Of a stretch of 64,000 bases of DNA, positions 1 through 11,461 are shown in pieces. This DNA comes from Melampsora larici-populina 98AG31. Taxonomy: Eukaryota > Basidiomycota > Pucciniomycetes > Pucciniales > Melampsoraceae. The position numbers were made by a program, and so were the translations under genes. A model generated the notes under the pieces. That model saw only the letters and a program-made list of their open reading frames with translations. It did no database searches and was not told where the DNA came from. Each line of letters starts with the position of its first letter. The first letter of the stretch is position 1. The DNA lies in NCBI RefSeq assembly GCF_000204055.1, contig NW_006768799.1:259040-323039 (forward strand). The letters run 5' to 3'.

Positions 1-120
1 AATCCTTAACAATCAGCTACAAACAGGTCTTCTCAGGTATCCGCTTGTCTGGATAAGCAAATCACATGCAATTCATTCTGTAACTTTCTTCAGATTCAAA
101 CCCACATTTCAAAAAATTAA
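1..120. repeat. partial arm of a fold-back element
   Basis: This stretch resembles, with many substitutions, the left arm of the fold-back element at 56777-57241: the order of short blocks (a TCTG-CTCAG-TATC-GC block, an ATCACATG-like block, then CTGTAACTT and TTCAGATT) is the same. The match seems to resume after the inserted MITE, where ACTACATA follows in both places. It is a truncated, diverged copy cut by the window edge. The similarity was judged by eye. Confidence 0.4.
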
Positions 121-499
121 GGGCTCATTTGGCTGGAACCCAAAAACAGTTTCTGGTCAAAAGCACCACCAAAGCCAAAAGTTGTTTTTGGGTCAAAACA
201 GGTTTTAGTTTTCATCAAAAACACCGGTGCTTGACAACTTCATTCGACCAACAACAAAAACCGGTATTGATCGAAAACTCTTCAATTTTGAAAAACAGCC
301 CTGAGCCAGTTTTTGAGACCAAAAAGAGTTTTTGGCCTCATATCCCCCTCTATTTCAATTTTTTTTGATGAGCTCTTTGGTTGAGTGTTTGGTAATTGTA
401 TAACCAAATTTCCAGTTTTTCATTCCGCCCCATGAAAAAGGGGCAGATTGAAAAAGCATTTTTGTGAACACTTTTTGGCTAAACCAGCCAAATGGGCCC
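121..499. mobile_element. MITE with GGGCYCATTTGGCTGG terminal inverted repeats
   Basis: A 379 bp element bounded by GGGCTCATTTGGCTGG on the left and the reverse complement of GGGCCCATTTGGCTGG on the right. The flanks are TAA (118-120) and CAA (500-502). In the related fold-back copy near 56945 the equivalent site lacks the insert, which supports a 3-bp TAA-like target duplication with one change. Terminal GGGC and a TWA-type target suggest a PIF/Harbinger (Tourist-like) MITE, by inference. It has no coding capacity; the 79-codon open frame inside is incidental. Confidence 0.6.
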
Positions 500-540
500 C
501 AACTACATATATCATAATGGCTACTCAAGAAAAATTCATA

Positions 541-755
541 TAGTTGTTGGTAATGGATTATTAACAGATGGGAATGTGATGAATTCGGGTTTTAAACATA
601 TGTTATAATACTAACGGGTCGGACACTGGTTTGTATTTGTAGATTTACAACCATGACATCATGGCTGTTTACCACTTCCGAATTTCATCTTATTCTTTCC
701 CATCGTGTTCACATCCGATTTCCTTCTATTATCCTTTTCTCTAGTGATATTTTTT
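541..755 (+). repeat. Split direct repeat A1 of the outer YR element
   Basis: 215 bp, repeated at 16530-16744 with one difference seen. It defines the left end of the outer element. Confidence 0.88.
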
Positions 756-882
756 TCAAAGTTATAAGGTTATCGTTTGAGGACAGAGTGATAGTCTTCT
801 AAGAATCTTAGAATCTTATCAAAAAACCGTTCTAAAAGCCGTTAAAAACCGTTCTACTTCTCAGTTCCACTTATAATCGTAA

Positions 883-3800
883 ATGAGTGATGTCAAATTT
901 GATTTCGAAGCTGTGGCAATGGTTGCCGAAAAACTGGCCTCCCTCATTACCGAATATGAATTGGCGGGTGGGTCTGACCAACACCACCGGCGCTCCGCCC
1001 GAAATAGCGGCAGCGGTGCGGTAGCGGTGCGGCCGCACCGCCTGCACTATGCCTTTAGCCATATAGCGTGTGGGGCGCCCCACTATAGCTATATCCACAA
1101 CCTAACCCAGATAGCGGGCTACCTTGCCGCACTGTATAGTGAAATATCGCTGTGCTATCTGGGGTCATAGCGCTTCAGAGTGCGGTTTTGCACTATAGCG
1201 TCCTAGCGCCGCACAGCGCCCCAGAGCGCCTTATATCAGCACTCAGACATATTAGTGGTTGGACAACAACCAAAATTCAACCCTTCCACAACCCTGCCAC
1301 CTCACCTCACCACATCAACAAGCATTTCTACATTGGCCCACCACCCGGTATACATTATCGATTCAACTACAATCTGGCAATTCCACCACCACAAATGCAG
1401 GTTTGAGATGTATTCATTTTCTCTTTTGTTTTAATTAGTTTTCTTTTTAGGAAATCTCGATCGATCTCGTTTATTGGATTTCTTTTTGTTCGATTTCACT
1501 TTTTGAACTTTTCTCGTTTACTTTTCCCATGAATCATTCACTCCTCCCTTCTTAATTCTCTTGTGATCATCTGTATTCGCATCATTCCCAAATTTCAATC
1601 TCAAAACTTCAAATCTCAATCGATCCTTTGTTTTCATTGATCAACTTCATTTGTTTAGCTTGGTCTTTGCCTCAGTTAGTAAGTTATTTTTCTTCCAACT
1701 TATATATCCCTTCTTTATCTGATACTAATGTTTTGATCTGTTAACTTCTTCATTTAATCTCATCAATTCTTAAAAACCATTATTTTCCTTCATTTTTAGG
1801 GAACGCAATCGATCGATCGATCCTTTATTTAATATGTATCTTTTTGTTTGATTTTCTTCAATCAATTGTTTATTTATGTCATTTCACATTATTTGATCAA
1901 TTTATCAAAACCAACCTTTAATGAAATCCTTTATTTATGTATAGGTTGGTTCTTTTCTATTCTTTCAATTCCTTTTCATTTATTTCCCCTAATATTAAGT
2001 TTGTTTCTTTTAATCTCAATATCATTTTCTTGTAGAATTTTGTTTGATTCTTTTTGAACAATTGATCCTTTCAAAACTTAATTTCTATAGCTATTGATCA
2101 TTCCTTTGGACAGCTATTCTTGTTTTCTTTTTGGCCCTCATGTTTATTTTCCTTAGAGATTTGTGCGCATTCTAACAATCCCCACTCTGCCATCAATGAT
2201 CATACAAAGTGACCAAATTGTGTCAAAACCAATCTTGACCCACCGTGCGCGCTTTTTTGCGCTATCTGACCAAAAAAAAACAGAGCGAAGCGGAGCAACA
2301 TAAAATGTCGCACCGCTCTAGAACATCATAGCGACCGCGAAATTATAGCGTAGCGATCTGGCCTCTTATCATAGCGCCAGACCGCTCCGCTCGTAAAATT
2401 GGTATTTTTAGCGAAGCGGAGCGAAGCGCGGTGGTGTTGGTCTGACAGCAAGACCATGGTTTGGGTTTGATCAAAATTTGCAGAGATCGTCCCTTACGAG
2501 TCTAGAAATTGGCATATGCAATGGTCTAAATTTGCGTCCAAGCTTATCGATCAAGACAAAGCGGCAAACCGCCAGTTTCATAAAAATGAAAGTCCTATGC
2601 CTACGGGACCTGTGGTTTCAGATGATGATCCCGTGTATGTCTTTGATATCAACAACAATCTGGTTTATCCACCCGATCCTCCAAAATCGCCTCGACGTTC
2701 ACCATCTAAGAGCAACCAAGGTGATAAAGATATCCCTATCCTCACTCAAGCTCAAATCAATAATGCACAGAGGGCCAGGGATATGCTGGACCGTCAGAAT
2801 AATCGCCAACGTTCCGGATCTTTGTCTCCGTTTGTTCCAAGAGTCGATAAAGGGAAAGATAAAGGTCAAAAATCAGATCATGATTCAGATGAAGATGATT
2901 CAGAAGCAAAGAAACATAAGATGCAGAAGTCCTGGGAGTTCATCGAACGAGTTGAGACTGGACCTTCTGCTTCAGAAAATATGTCCGAATCAGTGTTGGT
3001 TTTCTCTAAGGCAGTTAGAGGATACGCGCCCAATATTTCGAAAGCTGTCAAATCATTCAACGATTTGGTCAAGCCAGCCAATTTCCCAGCTAATTTGTCA
3101 AAAGAATTGTTACAAGGGAAGTTTATTGATCTTCAAAGGATTAAGGGAGAGTACATGGCTGAAAAGAAAGGAATTTCGACAAATCTTATGGTTGCTGGAA
3201 AAGATAAAGATATCGAAATCCAGAACAAAAAAGTTGCTAGCAGATTGGACAACATTCAAGATTGGTTCTATTATTTTGATATTCTGCAGCAAGCTTATCA
3301 AGAAGCGTTTCCTCAAGGTTTTAAATATTTTCTTAAATATGCTACGTGGATCAAAGAAGAGTTTATGTCTTATGGCCAGAAAGCAGACTGGACTTGTGTG
3401 GCAAATTTTGATGCCGCTCTTAGAGGCCAATTTGCTATTCGTTGAGAAATATCTTTTGCAGACTGGAATCATCAAAGTCTTGCAACGATCAGAACAAGAT
3501 ATATGTCAAAAGCTTTTGATGAGAAACCTCCGGTGGCATCAACTAGCAGTCGTCAATTTTCTCAACCTCAACGTCAAAGGTCAAATCAACAACATCAACA
3601 ATACTCTCAAAGAACTCGAGAATCTCCTTTGCATTATAAATCCTCTTATAAGCATAAAGGTCTTTTCGAAGTGGAAGATGGGGATGGTTTGGAAGACCAC
3701 GAGCAATTTTGCTTTGCGCATAACCTGGGGCACTGCAAGCTTGGGAAACCAGCTTGTCCTCGCATCCACCGCTGTGTTGGTGACGGTTATCTTCTCTTTT

Positions 3801-3908
3801 TTAGTCCAAGTTGGGCAATTATTTGTTTCTAATTGTCTGACATTTGAGTGTTTCTTTTAGAACGTTAAAGGTTGTCAAAAAGATCACAAAGGATGCGACC
3901 ATGTCTGA
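883..3908 (+). pseudogene. gag-like protein of the outer YR element, broken
   Basis: The start (ATG at 883) encodes about 32 residues up to 978. The 979-2439 insertion interrupts it and the frame resumes exactly after the right target duplication at 2447. An in-frame TGA at 2468-2470 suggests a small frameshift nearby. From 2471 the frame runs to a TGA at 3443-3445, after which clearly homologous-looking sequence continues in the same frame (SFADWNHQSLATIRTRYM). Near the C-terminus is a zinc-finger-like CFAHNLGHC..CPRIHRC segment. An intron at about 3776-3860 would join it to GCQKDHKGCDH and a stop at 3906-3908, completing a C/H-rich nucleic-acid-binding knuckle like those of DIRS-type Gag proteins. 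An acidic stretch lies mid-protein. It is unlikely to be functional. Confidence 0.7.
979..2439. mobile_element. 1.46 kb non-autonomous TIR element (CAACACC family) inside gag
   Basis: The element begins CAACACCACCGGCGCTCCGC and ends with the near reverse complement (GCGGTGGTGTTG). It is flanked by GTCTGAC (972-978 and 2440-2446), a 7-bp duplication, or 8 bp if GGTCTGAC is counted with a shared G. Deleting the element restores the gag frame. Both ends are packed with short GCGGAGCG/CGCTCCG-type subterminal repeats (about 985-1230 and 2230-2430), while the middle (about 1400-2170) is T-rich and non-coding. Subterminal repeats and a 7-8 bp duplication fit the hAT superfamily, but the assignment is an inference. 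No transposase is present. Confidence 0.75.
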
Positions 3909-5733
3909 TGACATTGGTCTTCAAGAACCTTGTGATGACAATTCTATTGACGGGTTGGTATTCTCTTATCAATTTTTTTGATTAGTAGTATGTGCAAAAA
4001 ACTTTTCATTGTCTGACGGTGTAGAACTCCTACGCAGTGTAGCGTAGGCTGAGCCGGAGAGGGGATGAAGTACCGCCGGAGAGAATGGAAGTACAACAGG
4101 TGCAGTTAAGCTGCCCTCAACCTTATAAGAATCTCAAAAGTTCACGCAGAGGAGCACAATTCTAGACAAATCTTTCCTGCTACACACAATCAATACCTGT
4201 AATAATGTTATTTTATCCTTTCTACTGATAAAATCAGTACCGAACCTGGTCCGAAACAGCTCAGACAAGTCTAATGACTGTACTGGGTGGTCACCAAGGT
4301 CCTTAAACACTAAAAGTGTTTAAGCTAGGGTTATAGAAAGTCTAACACAACACTACACAACTAGGTTAATTATGCTTCACAGTCAAATTGCTTTTGAAAT
4401 ACACAACTGAGATCTTTGTAAGGATTAAAAAATAATAATGAAAAAAGCTGATAATGATGATGATGATAGAAGTTGATTAAACTTCTATAGATAGAGTTGA
4501 GATGATTGAAGTTTATTTGCCAAAAGAATTCCACTGAAAAAATAAGAACTACCACTAAACTTGAGACACACACAGATACTACTATTTGATTACTATCTTT
4601 CCTAGATAGTTAACACAGACTCTTTCTTTGTTCAGACTTTAAAACTAAGAAATAACACTTTTAAAAGTCTAATACTTTTAAAGGACACTTTGAAATAAAC
4701 ACTTTAACACTTTAAATAAAACACTAACAAAAAACTACTCAATAAGCACCCACACACACACTTGAACAAATTGGACAATTGGACAATTAAAACTCCCCAA
4801 ATTTCGCCTCCAGACCCCCTCCTTATATACCTTTCATCTCCCTATTCGCACCATCACACTGTCTAGTAAATTTAGTCTCCTATCCCCCCAATTTACATAA
4901 GATTGACGCTTTCACACACTACTTTCCTCTCCCGCAACCCCTATTACATATTTCAATTTGTATGTAAGTTCCTTTCTCATGTCACTTCCTATTCTTTCTC
5001 TACTCATCTGTTTGTTCTCTTTCATTTCGATTTGTCACTTTCATTTGATTCCTTTTAACTTTTCTATGCAATTTAATAATTTGAATTCATTTGATTTGAT
5101 ATGTAATTTGATCTATTACTAATTAATTTAGTATGTAATTGAATTTGTTTATTAATTCGAATTGACTCCAAATAGATTGCATCATTGTTCTTCTAATGAT
5201 CTAGCTAGTCGAGTTGATGTAATAGACTTGTTTAATTAAGTTGATTTTAGTAACTTCTCAGCACTTTCTCTCACTCTAATCGACCAATCTTCCTTTTCCT
5301 TTGATTCAATTTTAAGCTTCTTTTGATGGATCTTTCAATTATGATTTGTAAGTGATTTCGCATCTGTGTTTCTTTCCAGTTTCTCTTGTACTAGCTAAGT
5401 TGCTTCAATTTAATTTTGATTTAATTTAATTAATTGTTGCTATGTATTTCTTCTATTTTATTTAATGTTGTCTTTTCTCTTTTGATTATAATATCTTAAG
5501 ATGTTTTCTGATTGTGTATCTTGAAATAAAATAAAATAAACTGAAGGAATTGTTGAAACTGAATTGTAATAACCTGATTGTAAATTGATTTGTGTATATT
5601 AAAATTGATCCAAAATGAAAAAAATGAAAAAAACCAAGTTTATAAAAAATGATCTTGAAGATAAAATGTAGAATTGAACTATGATGTTAAAGATGATCTT
5701 CAATAAAAGAAAACTTTGAGTTTCAAAAAGAAA
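3909..5733 (+). other. Non-coding spacer between gag and RT of the outer YR element
   Basis: AT-rich with no credible coding region. It contains an inverted pair CTACGC...GCGTAG near 4031-4048, a poly-pyrimidine stretch and a TATATA box on the minus strand near 4830. A segment at 4020-4897 starts TGTA and ends TACA like an LTR, but no target duplication was found. Confidence 0.4.
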
Positions 5734-6246
5734 ATGAGGTTTTTAGAAAATATGAAAAGTAGACATGTTTTGATTTCCACAACGGTTGAGTTGTCTTTTA
5801 GATGGCCAATGGAAACGGATTCACCTCCAAAAGTTTCGGTATCGAGCGACGAATTCTTACCTCAAAAATTTCTTCGCGGCTACTTATGGGACGGCGTAAA
5901 TCCTTTAGGGTATTCTCCGGCAATTGACTCTAGTTTCTACGCAAGACCGTTTCCCGATGCCCCTCCTCTTTCAGAAGATGTTCACGCGGACTTCGCCATC
6001 CAACAATATCCAGATCTCTTTAAGATAGTTACTCCTATCAAGGTGGATAAGTTCGAAATTCTTCTATCCAAACATCCTAATCGTCTTTTCGTGAATTCAG
6101 TGATGAAAGGCCTTCGACTTGGGTTTTGGCCGAATTCTTCCTTACCTAATGCAGCTATAATTGATGGGCCGAATCAAATTTCTTCCGCGGCTGATCAAGT
6201 TGTGTTGGAATCCCAATGTCAAGATGAAATTGACAAAGGAAGATAC

Positions 6247-6608
6247 CAACACCAGAACCGCTCCGATACGCTATGGATTTCAACCCATTTTGGTATCGGA
6301 GCGGAGTAACCGCTATGAGATCACCGATACTCGACCGATATTTTTTTTAAAAAAATATCACAAGGTATCGGAGCGGAAGGTATTTTACCGCTCCGATACC
6401 GCTATATATCGCTGCTATAAGGGCTAAAAGGCATATTGAAGTGCCCTCAGACCCTTCCCATATCGGAGCGGTCAGACCGCTATTGGTTTTCTCGCCTTGG
6501 GATGGCGGAGCGGAGCCACCGCTACGTATAGTGGTCAATATAGCGGTGTAAAAACCGCTCCAATACCGCTCCAATACCGCTATATGTTGCGGAGCGGTTC
6601 TGGTATTG
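6247..6608. mobile_element. 362 bp non-autonomous TIR element (CAACACC family) inside RT
   Basis: The left end CAACACCAGAACCGCTCCG pairs with the right end, whose reverse complement is CAATACCAGAACCGCTCCG, one mismatch in 19. The left flank is AAGATAC (6240-6246). The right flank copy was cut by the later YR insertion: AA remains at 6609-6610 and GATAC is at 13674-13678. Many ACCGCTCCGATAC-like subterminal repeats fill both halves. It shares its terminal CAACACC and CGCTCCG motifs with the 979-2439 element. No coding capacity. Confidence 0.72.
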
Positions 6609-6874
6609 AATGCAGCAGGTGCCCAAAGGAACGACGGCACCTGCGTAGTTGCATGAAAGAGGAAAAGGCGAGCAAGGCTCGGGCAGACTCGGTACCAGAG
6701 GAAATGAGTACCGAGACGGGTTGGGGAAAGGATTTCCCCAACGGAAACTAATTTTGAAGAATGTAATAATTCCATTATCAAAATTCTTTCCCTCTGAATA
6801 ACTCACTCACATCATCGCATCAAAAGAAGGAAGAGTAAGAAAGTCTCACAATTCCTTATAAAATTTTTCTTTTC
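6609..6874 (+). repeat. Split direct repeat A1 of the inner YR element
   Basis: 266 bp, repeated at 13150-13415 with about three base differences. It holds the left end of the inner element. Confidence 0.9.
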
Positions 6875-7131
6875 AAGATTACTATCATCTAAATAACCAA
6901 CAAGATATAGTCAAACCTATATTACCACATACAATATAATTCATATTTCATAAGACAAGTGATTAAAAGTAAAAAGAAAAGAAAAATCACTGAGACTCAG
7001 TAGCACCAATTCCCTGATACACATTAAACTGTACAATTCATCGTTTTATTCCAATCCAGTTCATCTTAGTTCTTCCTTCGATTCTTCCAGAGTAATCAAT
7101 TACCCCAAGACTATCTATTAACTTTATCGAA

Positions 7132-9314
7132 ATGTCAAACACGAACTCGGCGTCAGTACCGGATAGTATTCCTCCAAGAGAATCGACACCTGGCCAACTG
7201 ACCGAGACTGTGAAGGATAGGACTAGGAGCGGAAAGAAAAACAAAGCCATGAATGTGATGAACGAAGGAGGTAGCGGTGAAGGGAAAGGAAGAGGTGAAG
7301 GAGGTAACTCAACTATCAACCCAATCGATCAATCATCAAGTGGTCAAACTGGCAATCCAAGCAATCAAACAGAAGGAAACCTGACGGAAGATCAAAACCA
7401 AAACACCGAAGGTCAAGGAGGTAGTGGTGGAAATGAGGAGAATAATCGAGGTGAAAACATAACAGGTTTAGGTTAGTGATCCATAAAGCATTCTTTAGAA
7501 ATTTTTCATTCAGAACTATACCAGTCGTAAACAGTTGTGGTCATGGTATCTATATAAGTCCTCTCCACAATAATCTCCAACTTCAGATAATTAAAAACAT
7601 GACTCACAAGCAGAATTAAGTTACGAACCCACCGTATCCCGGGTGATAACTGAGACAATGTCTCCTGTACGTGAGAATTCCCCCCCAGTGTGGCCAGAAG
7701 ATACAATGAAAAAGTGTGGCCTGAAAGATGATTTAGTGTGGCCTGAATGATAATCACGTGTAGCCTGAATAATATATCCCAGTGTGGCCTACAGAAATCT
7801 CTAGTGTGGCCGGAAAAAAAAAAAAAAAAAAAAAAGAGAAGTCACCGTATGAAACAACCTTAAACAAAGACGTTTGATAATCCAAATAATAAAACTCAAT
7901 AATAAAACTCCAAAAAAAAAAAAAAAAAAACGTACTTACCAAAGTGATCCTTCTCTCAAAAACTTGATAATGATTTGGTGCAGGTCCTGATATAGAGAAT
8001 ATGCTAGAGCCTGTCCATATCGAACACGGCCACGCTAAATGGCTTGCGAACATTCGAGAAGCGTTCGAGAGAGACATCGGCCAGTATAGAGTCTTTTGGG
8101 AAGAATACCAACACTGGTGTCAAAATGAAGACACTGAACCACGTGATATAGGCATGATCAATTATACCTATAGAGTGAAGACCGCTACAGAACCAGTTCA
8201 ACCTGAAACCGTCAAAGAAAAATCAAAATCCAAGATTGAAACAAACACTAAAATGACATTAGGCTCCTTACCATCTAATAACATGCCAGGTTTATCACAG
8301 TACTTCCATGATATAATGCTTAATAAAAACATCCACATGCCAGTTTCAATTTTTGACCCGACTTGGATTATACAAGACTCTATCTTCATGAAAAGTAGAT
8401 CATTAAAGACCAGCTGTTCGACAAATATCATTTCTTATGTGGGATTACCCTATGTAAACGAATATAGATTAACGCCAATGCAGTGGTCAACTCGTTACGA
8501 TTTAATGGTCAAATATCAAGAGGAGAAGTACGATGTATTAGATTCTCAAAAAGACTCACCAATAGCACCAAGATTGAAAGTTCATAAAGAGAATGTTCTA
8601 GCTATCCAAGCAAAATGCTATGGGAAGTGGACTCCTGCTATGCGTTATGATATCGCACATCGTCGCAATGTCTGGGAGAATCGGTTACCAGATGGCTCAA
8701 TGGCCGATGTCGGAATGCTGAATGAAGAATTGGCTGATCGAGCGAAAGAAGATGCAAAACATTTCAACGATTATAAGTACATCGATAACCCATATGCCTT
8801 TGGAAATGTCATGCAACACATAAGCCCTATTAACGGGGAGACTTACCCGGAGAATGCCTCGTGGGACTCCAATACTGCTTTAATCGACACTCAAGCGGAT
8901 ATGTTGACAGGAAGGAGTTTATCGTCAATCACTAACCAACCGGTGTCGCAACCTTTAGCAAGAATGTCAGCGTCGGGTAAAGTAGGAGGTAATGGATTTA
9001 AGGGTAGACATTACAACCCGGCCTTTGACCGTACTAGCCCACTTTATGACCGAAATGCTACTCATCCTGCGCCGTATTATAATCCGAACCACTATACAAA
9101 TCCAAGTCCGACAATCTACCAAAATGACTTTTATCAGAATACTAGAGGAGGTCGAGGAGGTGGTAGAGGCAGTGCGCAAAGGGGAGGTAGAGGATGGACA
9201 GCTGGCCGAGGTGGAGGCACTCGTCCTGCAATAGGCCCTGGGAGTTATGACAAATCAATGGCAAATAAAGGTGGAGAGAAATCTGTCGGAGGTGCAGCAT
9301 CAGGTTCAACGTGA
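7132..9314 (+). CDS. gag-like RNA-binding protein of the inner YR element
   Basis: Two exons, 7132-7465 and 7984-9314, joined by a phase-1 intron (ACAG|GTTTAG...GTGCAG|GTCC), predict 554 aa. The N-terminal exon is low-complexity, rich in Gly, Asn, Gln and Glu. The second exon is a globular helical region, starting EPVHIEHGHAKWLANIREAF, followed from about residue 455 by Asn/Tyr-rich sequence and an RGG-box tail (TRGGRGGGRGSAQRGGRG). RGG boxes commonly bind RNA, so packaging of element RNA is inferred from position and composition. There is no zinc knuckle, unlike the outer element's gag. The intron is long (518 bp) and holds a short tandem motif. An adenine tract lies between this gene and RT. 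Confidence 0.7.
7671..7932 (+). repeat. AGTGTGGCCTGAA short repeats and A-tracts in the gag intron
   Basis: About six degenerate copies of AGTGTGGCC(T)GAA occur between about 7685 and 7817, followed by A-tracts near 7811-7832 and 7911-7931. All of this lies inside the inferred gag intron. Confidence 0.6.
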
Positions 9315-9546
9315 GTTGTATTAGACAGTTGGAAACAACAGTTCAAAAAAAAAAAAAAAATGATGCATGTATAGATGTTTATCTTACTTGTTTTAGTTAT
9401 TCCTCTGATCTTCTGTTTGTTCAAGTTGTCTCCCTATTTTGTTTGAATTTGCCCTATTTCAATTTAAAAAAAAAAAAAAAAAAAATGTTGGCCCTTATAA
9501 ATAGCTAATCAAATGTGTTGTTCTCTTGTTTTCCTTTTCTGTTTAA

Positions 9547-11455
9547 TTGAATCTGAGAAAATCTAACAGATCATTTGAGTTAAAAATTCGTACCGCGCCG
9601 CATGTTGAGAATCAAGTACATGAACCAAAACTTCCAGATGCCGACGAAGACGACAGAGTTGACACACCTGAATCTCTGAGTAACTGGCCAACGGAAGCAA
9701 AGAATGAAATGAACTTAAATGAGTGGAAGGCTTTATTGACTGAATATGAGCTACTAGAGAAATGGGAGAAAGTGTGGGAAGGACTGACCGGTGGATTTAA
9801 CCAAGGTATCCCTACACATACCTGGAAAGAAGAGAAATGGTTTACCCCCGATAACCATAAATCAGCAACAGCGGTTCAAGACAAGATAATGAAAAATCTA
9901 TATAAAGAGAGAAGATTCGGACAAATCTTTGGGCCTTTTACTCATGAAGAAGTATTTAAGAGGTTCGGCTTCTTTCGTTCTAATCCAATGGGGAGCGTGA
10001 CGAATAACGATGGATCACTTCGGATGATAAACGATCTATCTTACCCCAAGGCGAAAGTTGTAATCAAGAAGAAAAGGAAGGAGATCTCAGGAAGTGATGA
10101 TGAAACGGAGTCAGAGGATGAAGATGTAAACTCACGGACAGATGTAGCAGTGAAGTGGACGCGGACGGCTAGATACAATTCACAAGAATACGATATACCT
10201 TCAGTAAATTCTTTTGTAAATAAACATGATTTCGACACCACTTGGGATGATTTCAACCAGGTAGCGAATTACTTTAAGGCGAATCTGAAAAAGAAGATCT
10301 TGTTAGCAATTGTCGATTGGTTGAAAGCGTATAGGCAGGGGTCAACTCAACCATCGCAGTGGAGGTACCTAACAATCAAAGACTTTCAAGGCCGGATTTG
10401 GGTAGACACTCGGATACCTTTTGGAGGTGTCGCCGGCTGTGGGACATTTGGGTGGATGGCAGACGCATGGAGAGATATAATAAAAGCAAAGTTCAACATT
10501 GATGTGGTGTTCCGTTGGGTTGATGACAATATGTTCGCAAAAAATTGAAGGTGACTTACTTGAAATGAGAGATGTGATACAAGTTAGTAAGGATTTAGGA
10601 GTCCAGTCCAACGAAGAAAAGTTTTGTGATTGGAACACCGAGCAAAAATACCTAGGGTTTATATGGAACGGGGAAGACAAGTCAGTTAGGCTACCTGAAG
10701 AAAAATTGTTGGAACGGATTGAAAAGATAAAAGACTTACTTCAGCCCGCACGGAAGTGCTCAAAGAAAGAGGTTGAGAAAATTGTCGGGCAGCTCAGTCA
10801 CTTAATATACTTGTTACCTTTCATGAGGTGTTATCTTTGGAATCTGTACTGGTGGGATAAGTCGTGGTATAATCATAGTGCGCTGAGAGAAGTGCCTGAA
10901 GGAGCGAAAGAAGAATTGAAAGAGTGGTTGCGGGGTCTTGAGAACTTTGACAGGTTGATATTTACCAAAGATATTGAACCTACCGAGATAGAGTGGGTCG
11001 GAGACGCGAGTACAGGTTACGGGATCGGCGTGCTAATTGGAAGCCGGTGGTCAAGTTTCACTTTAGCTGACAGTTGGAAGACAGAAGGTATATCACAGGG
11101 ATGTCAGAAGCGTGATATCGCATGGCTAGAGACTGTCGCAGTACGTTTAGGCTTACTCATGATAGAACAACTGCGTCCAACCAACAACCAAAAGTTTATC
11201 GTCTATACCGACAACACTACAACAGAGGCAGTGATAACAAAATTTAAGTCAAAACACAAATTAGTTAACGAAGAGTGGAAGGAAATCCAGAAGGTACTTA
11301 CTCGTTTGAACTGTTCGATCGTAGCACGAAGAGTCACGTCAGGAGACAACAACGCTGACAAATTGTCAAGAGGGTTAGAAAAGAACAAAGATCTTCACCA
11401 GCAAGTACGGATCGACCTACCAAGGAACTTGCTCAATATATTGAAGCGAGATTAG
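9547..11455 (+). CDS. Reverse transcriptase-RNase H of the inner YR element, with one frameshift
   Basis: Two overlapping frames cover one protein of about 635 aa. The first (9547-10548, opening on TTG; the first internal ATG is about 55 codons on, or an upstream exon may exist after the acceptor-like TAACAG) has GPFTHEEVFKRFGFF, LLAIVDWLKAY (motif A), IPFGGVAGCGTFGW and the catalytic FRWVDDNM. The frame then stops in GCAAAAAATTGA. The +1 frame continues without a gap as EGDLLEMRDVIQVSK and carries RNase H residues in VGDAST, LETVAVR, YTDNTTTE and NNADKLSRG. One extra A in the A6 run explains the shift; programmed frameshifting is possible but less likely. The recombinase gene starts 7 nt after the stop. 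Confidence 0.82.
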
Positions 11456-11461
11456 TTGAAA

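Noticed and set aside
2478..3860. 460-codon open frame overlapping gag
   Set aside because: Different frame from the zinc-knuckle and conserved gag segments; Lys/Leu/Ser composition looks like a shadow frame.
4020..4897. TG...CA bounded segment resembling a solo LTR in the spacer of the outer YR element
   Set aside because: No target duplication flanks it and no second copy exists in the window; the TGTA/TACA match is only four bases.
6347..6806. Overlapping frames on both strands across the TIR element and the A1 repeat
   Set aside because: The same frames recur at the A2 repeat (13054-13347), so they reflect repeat sequence and not genes.
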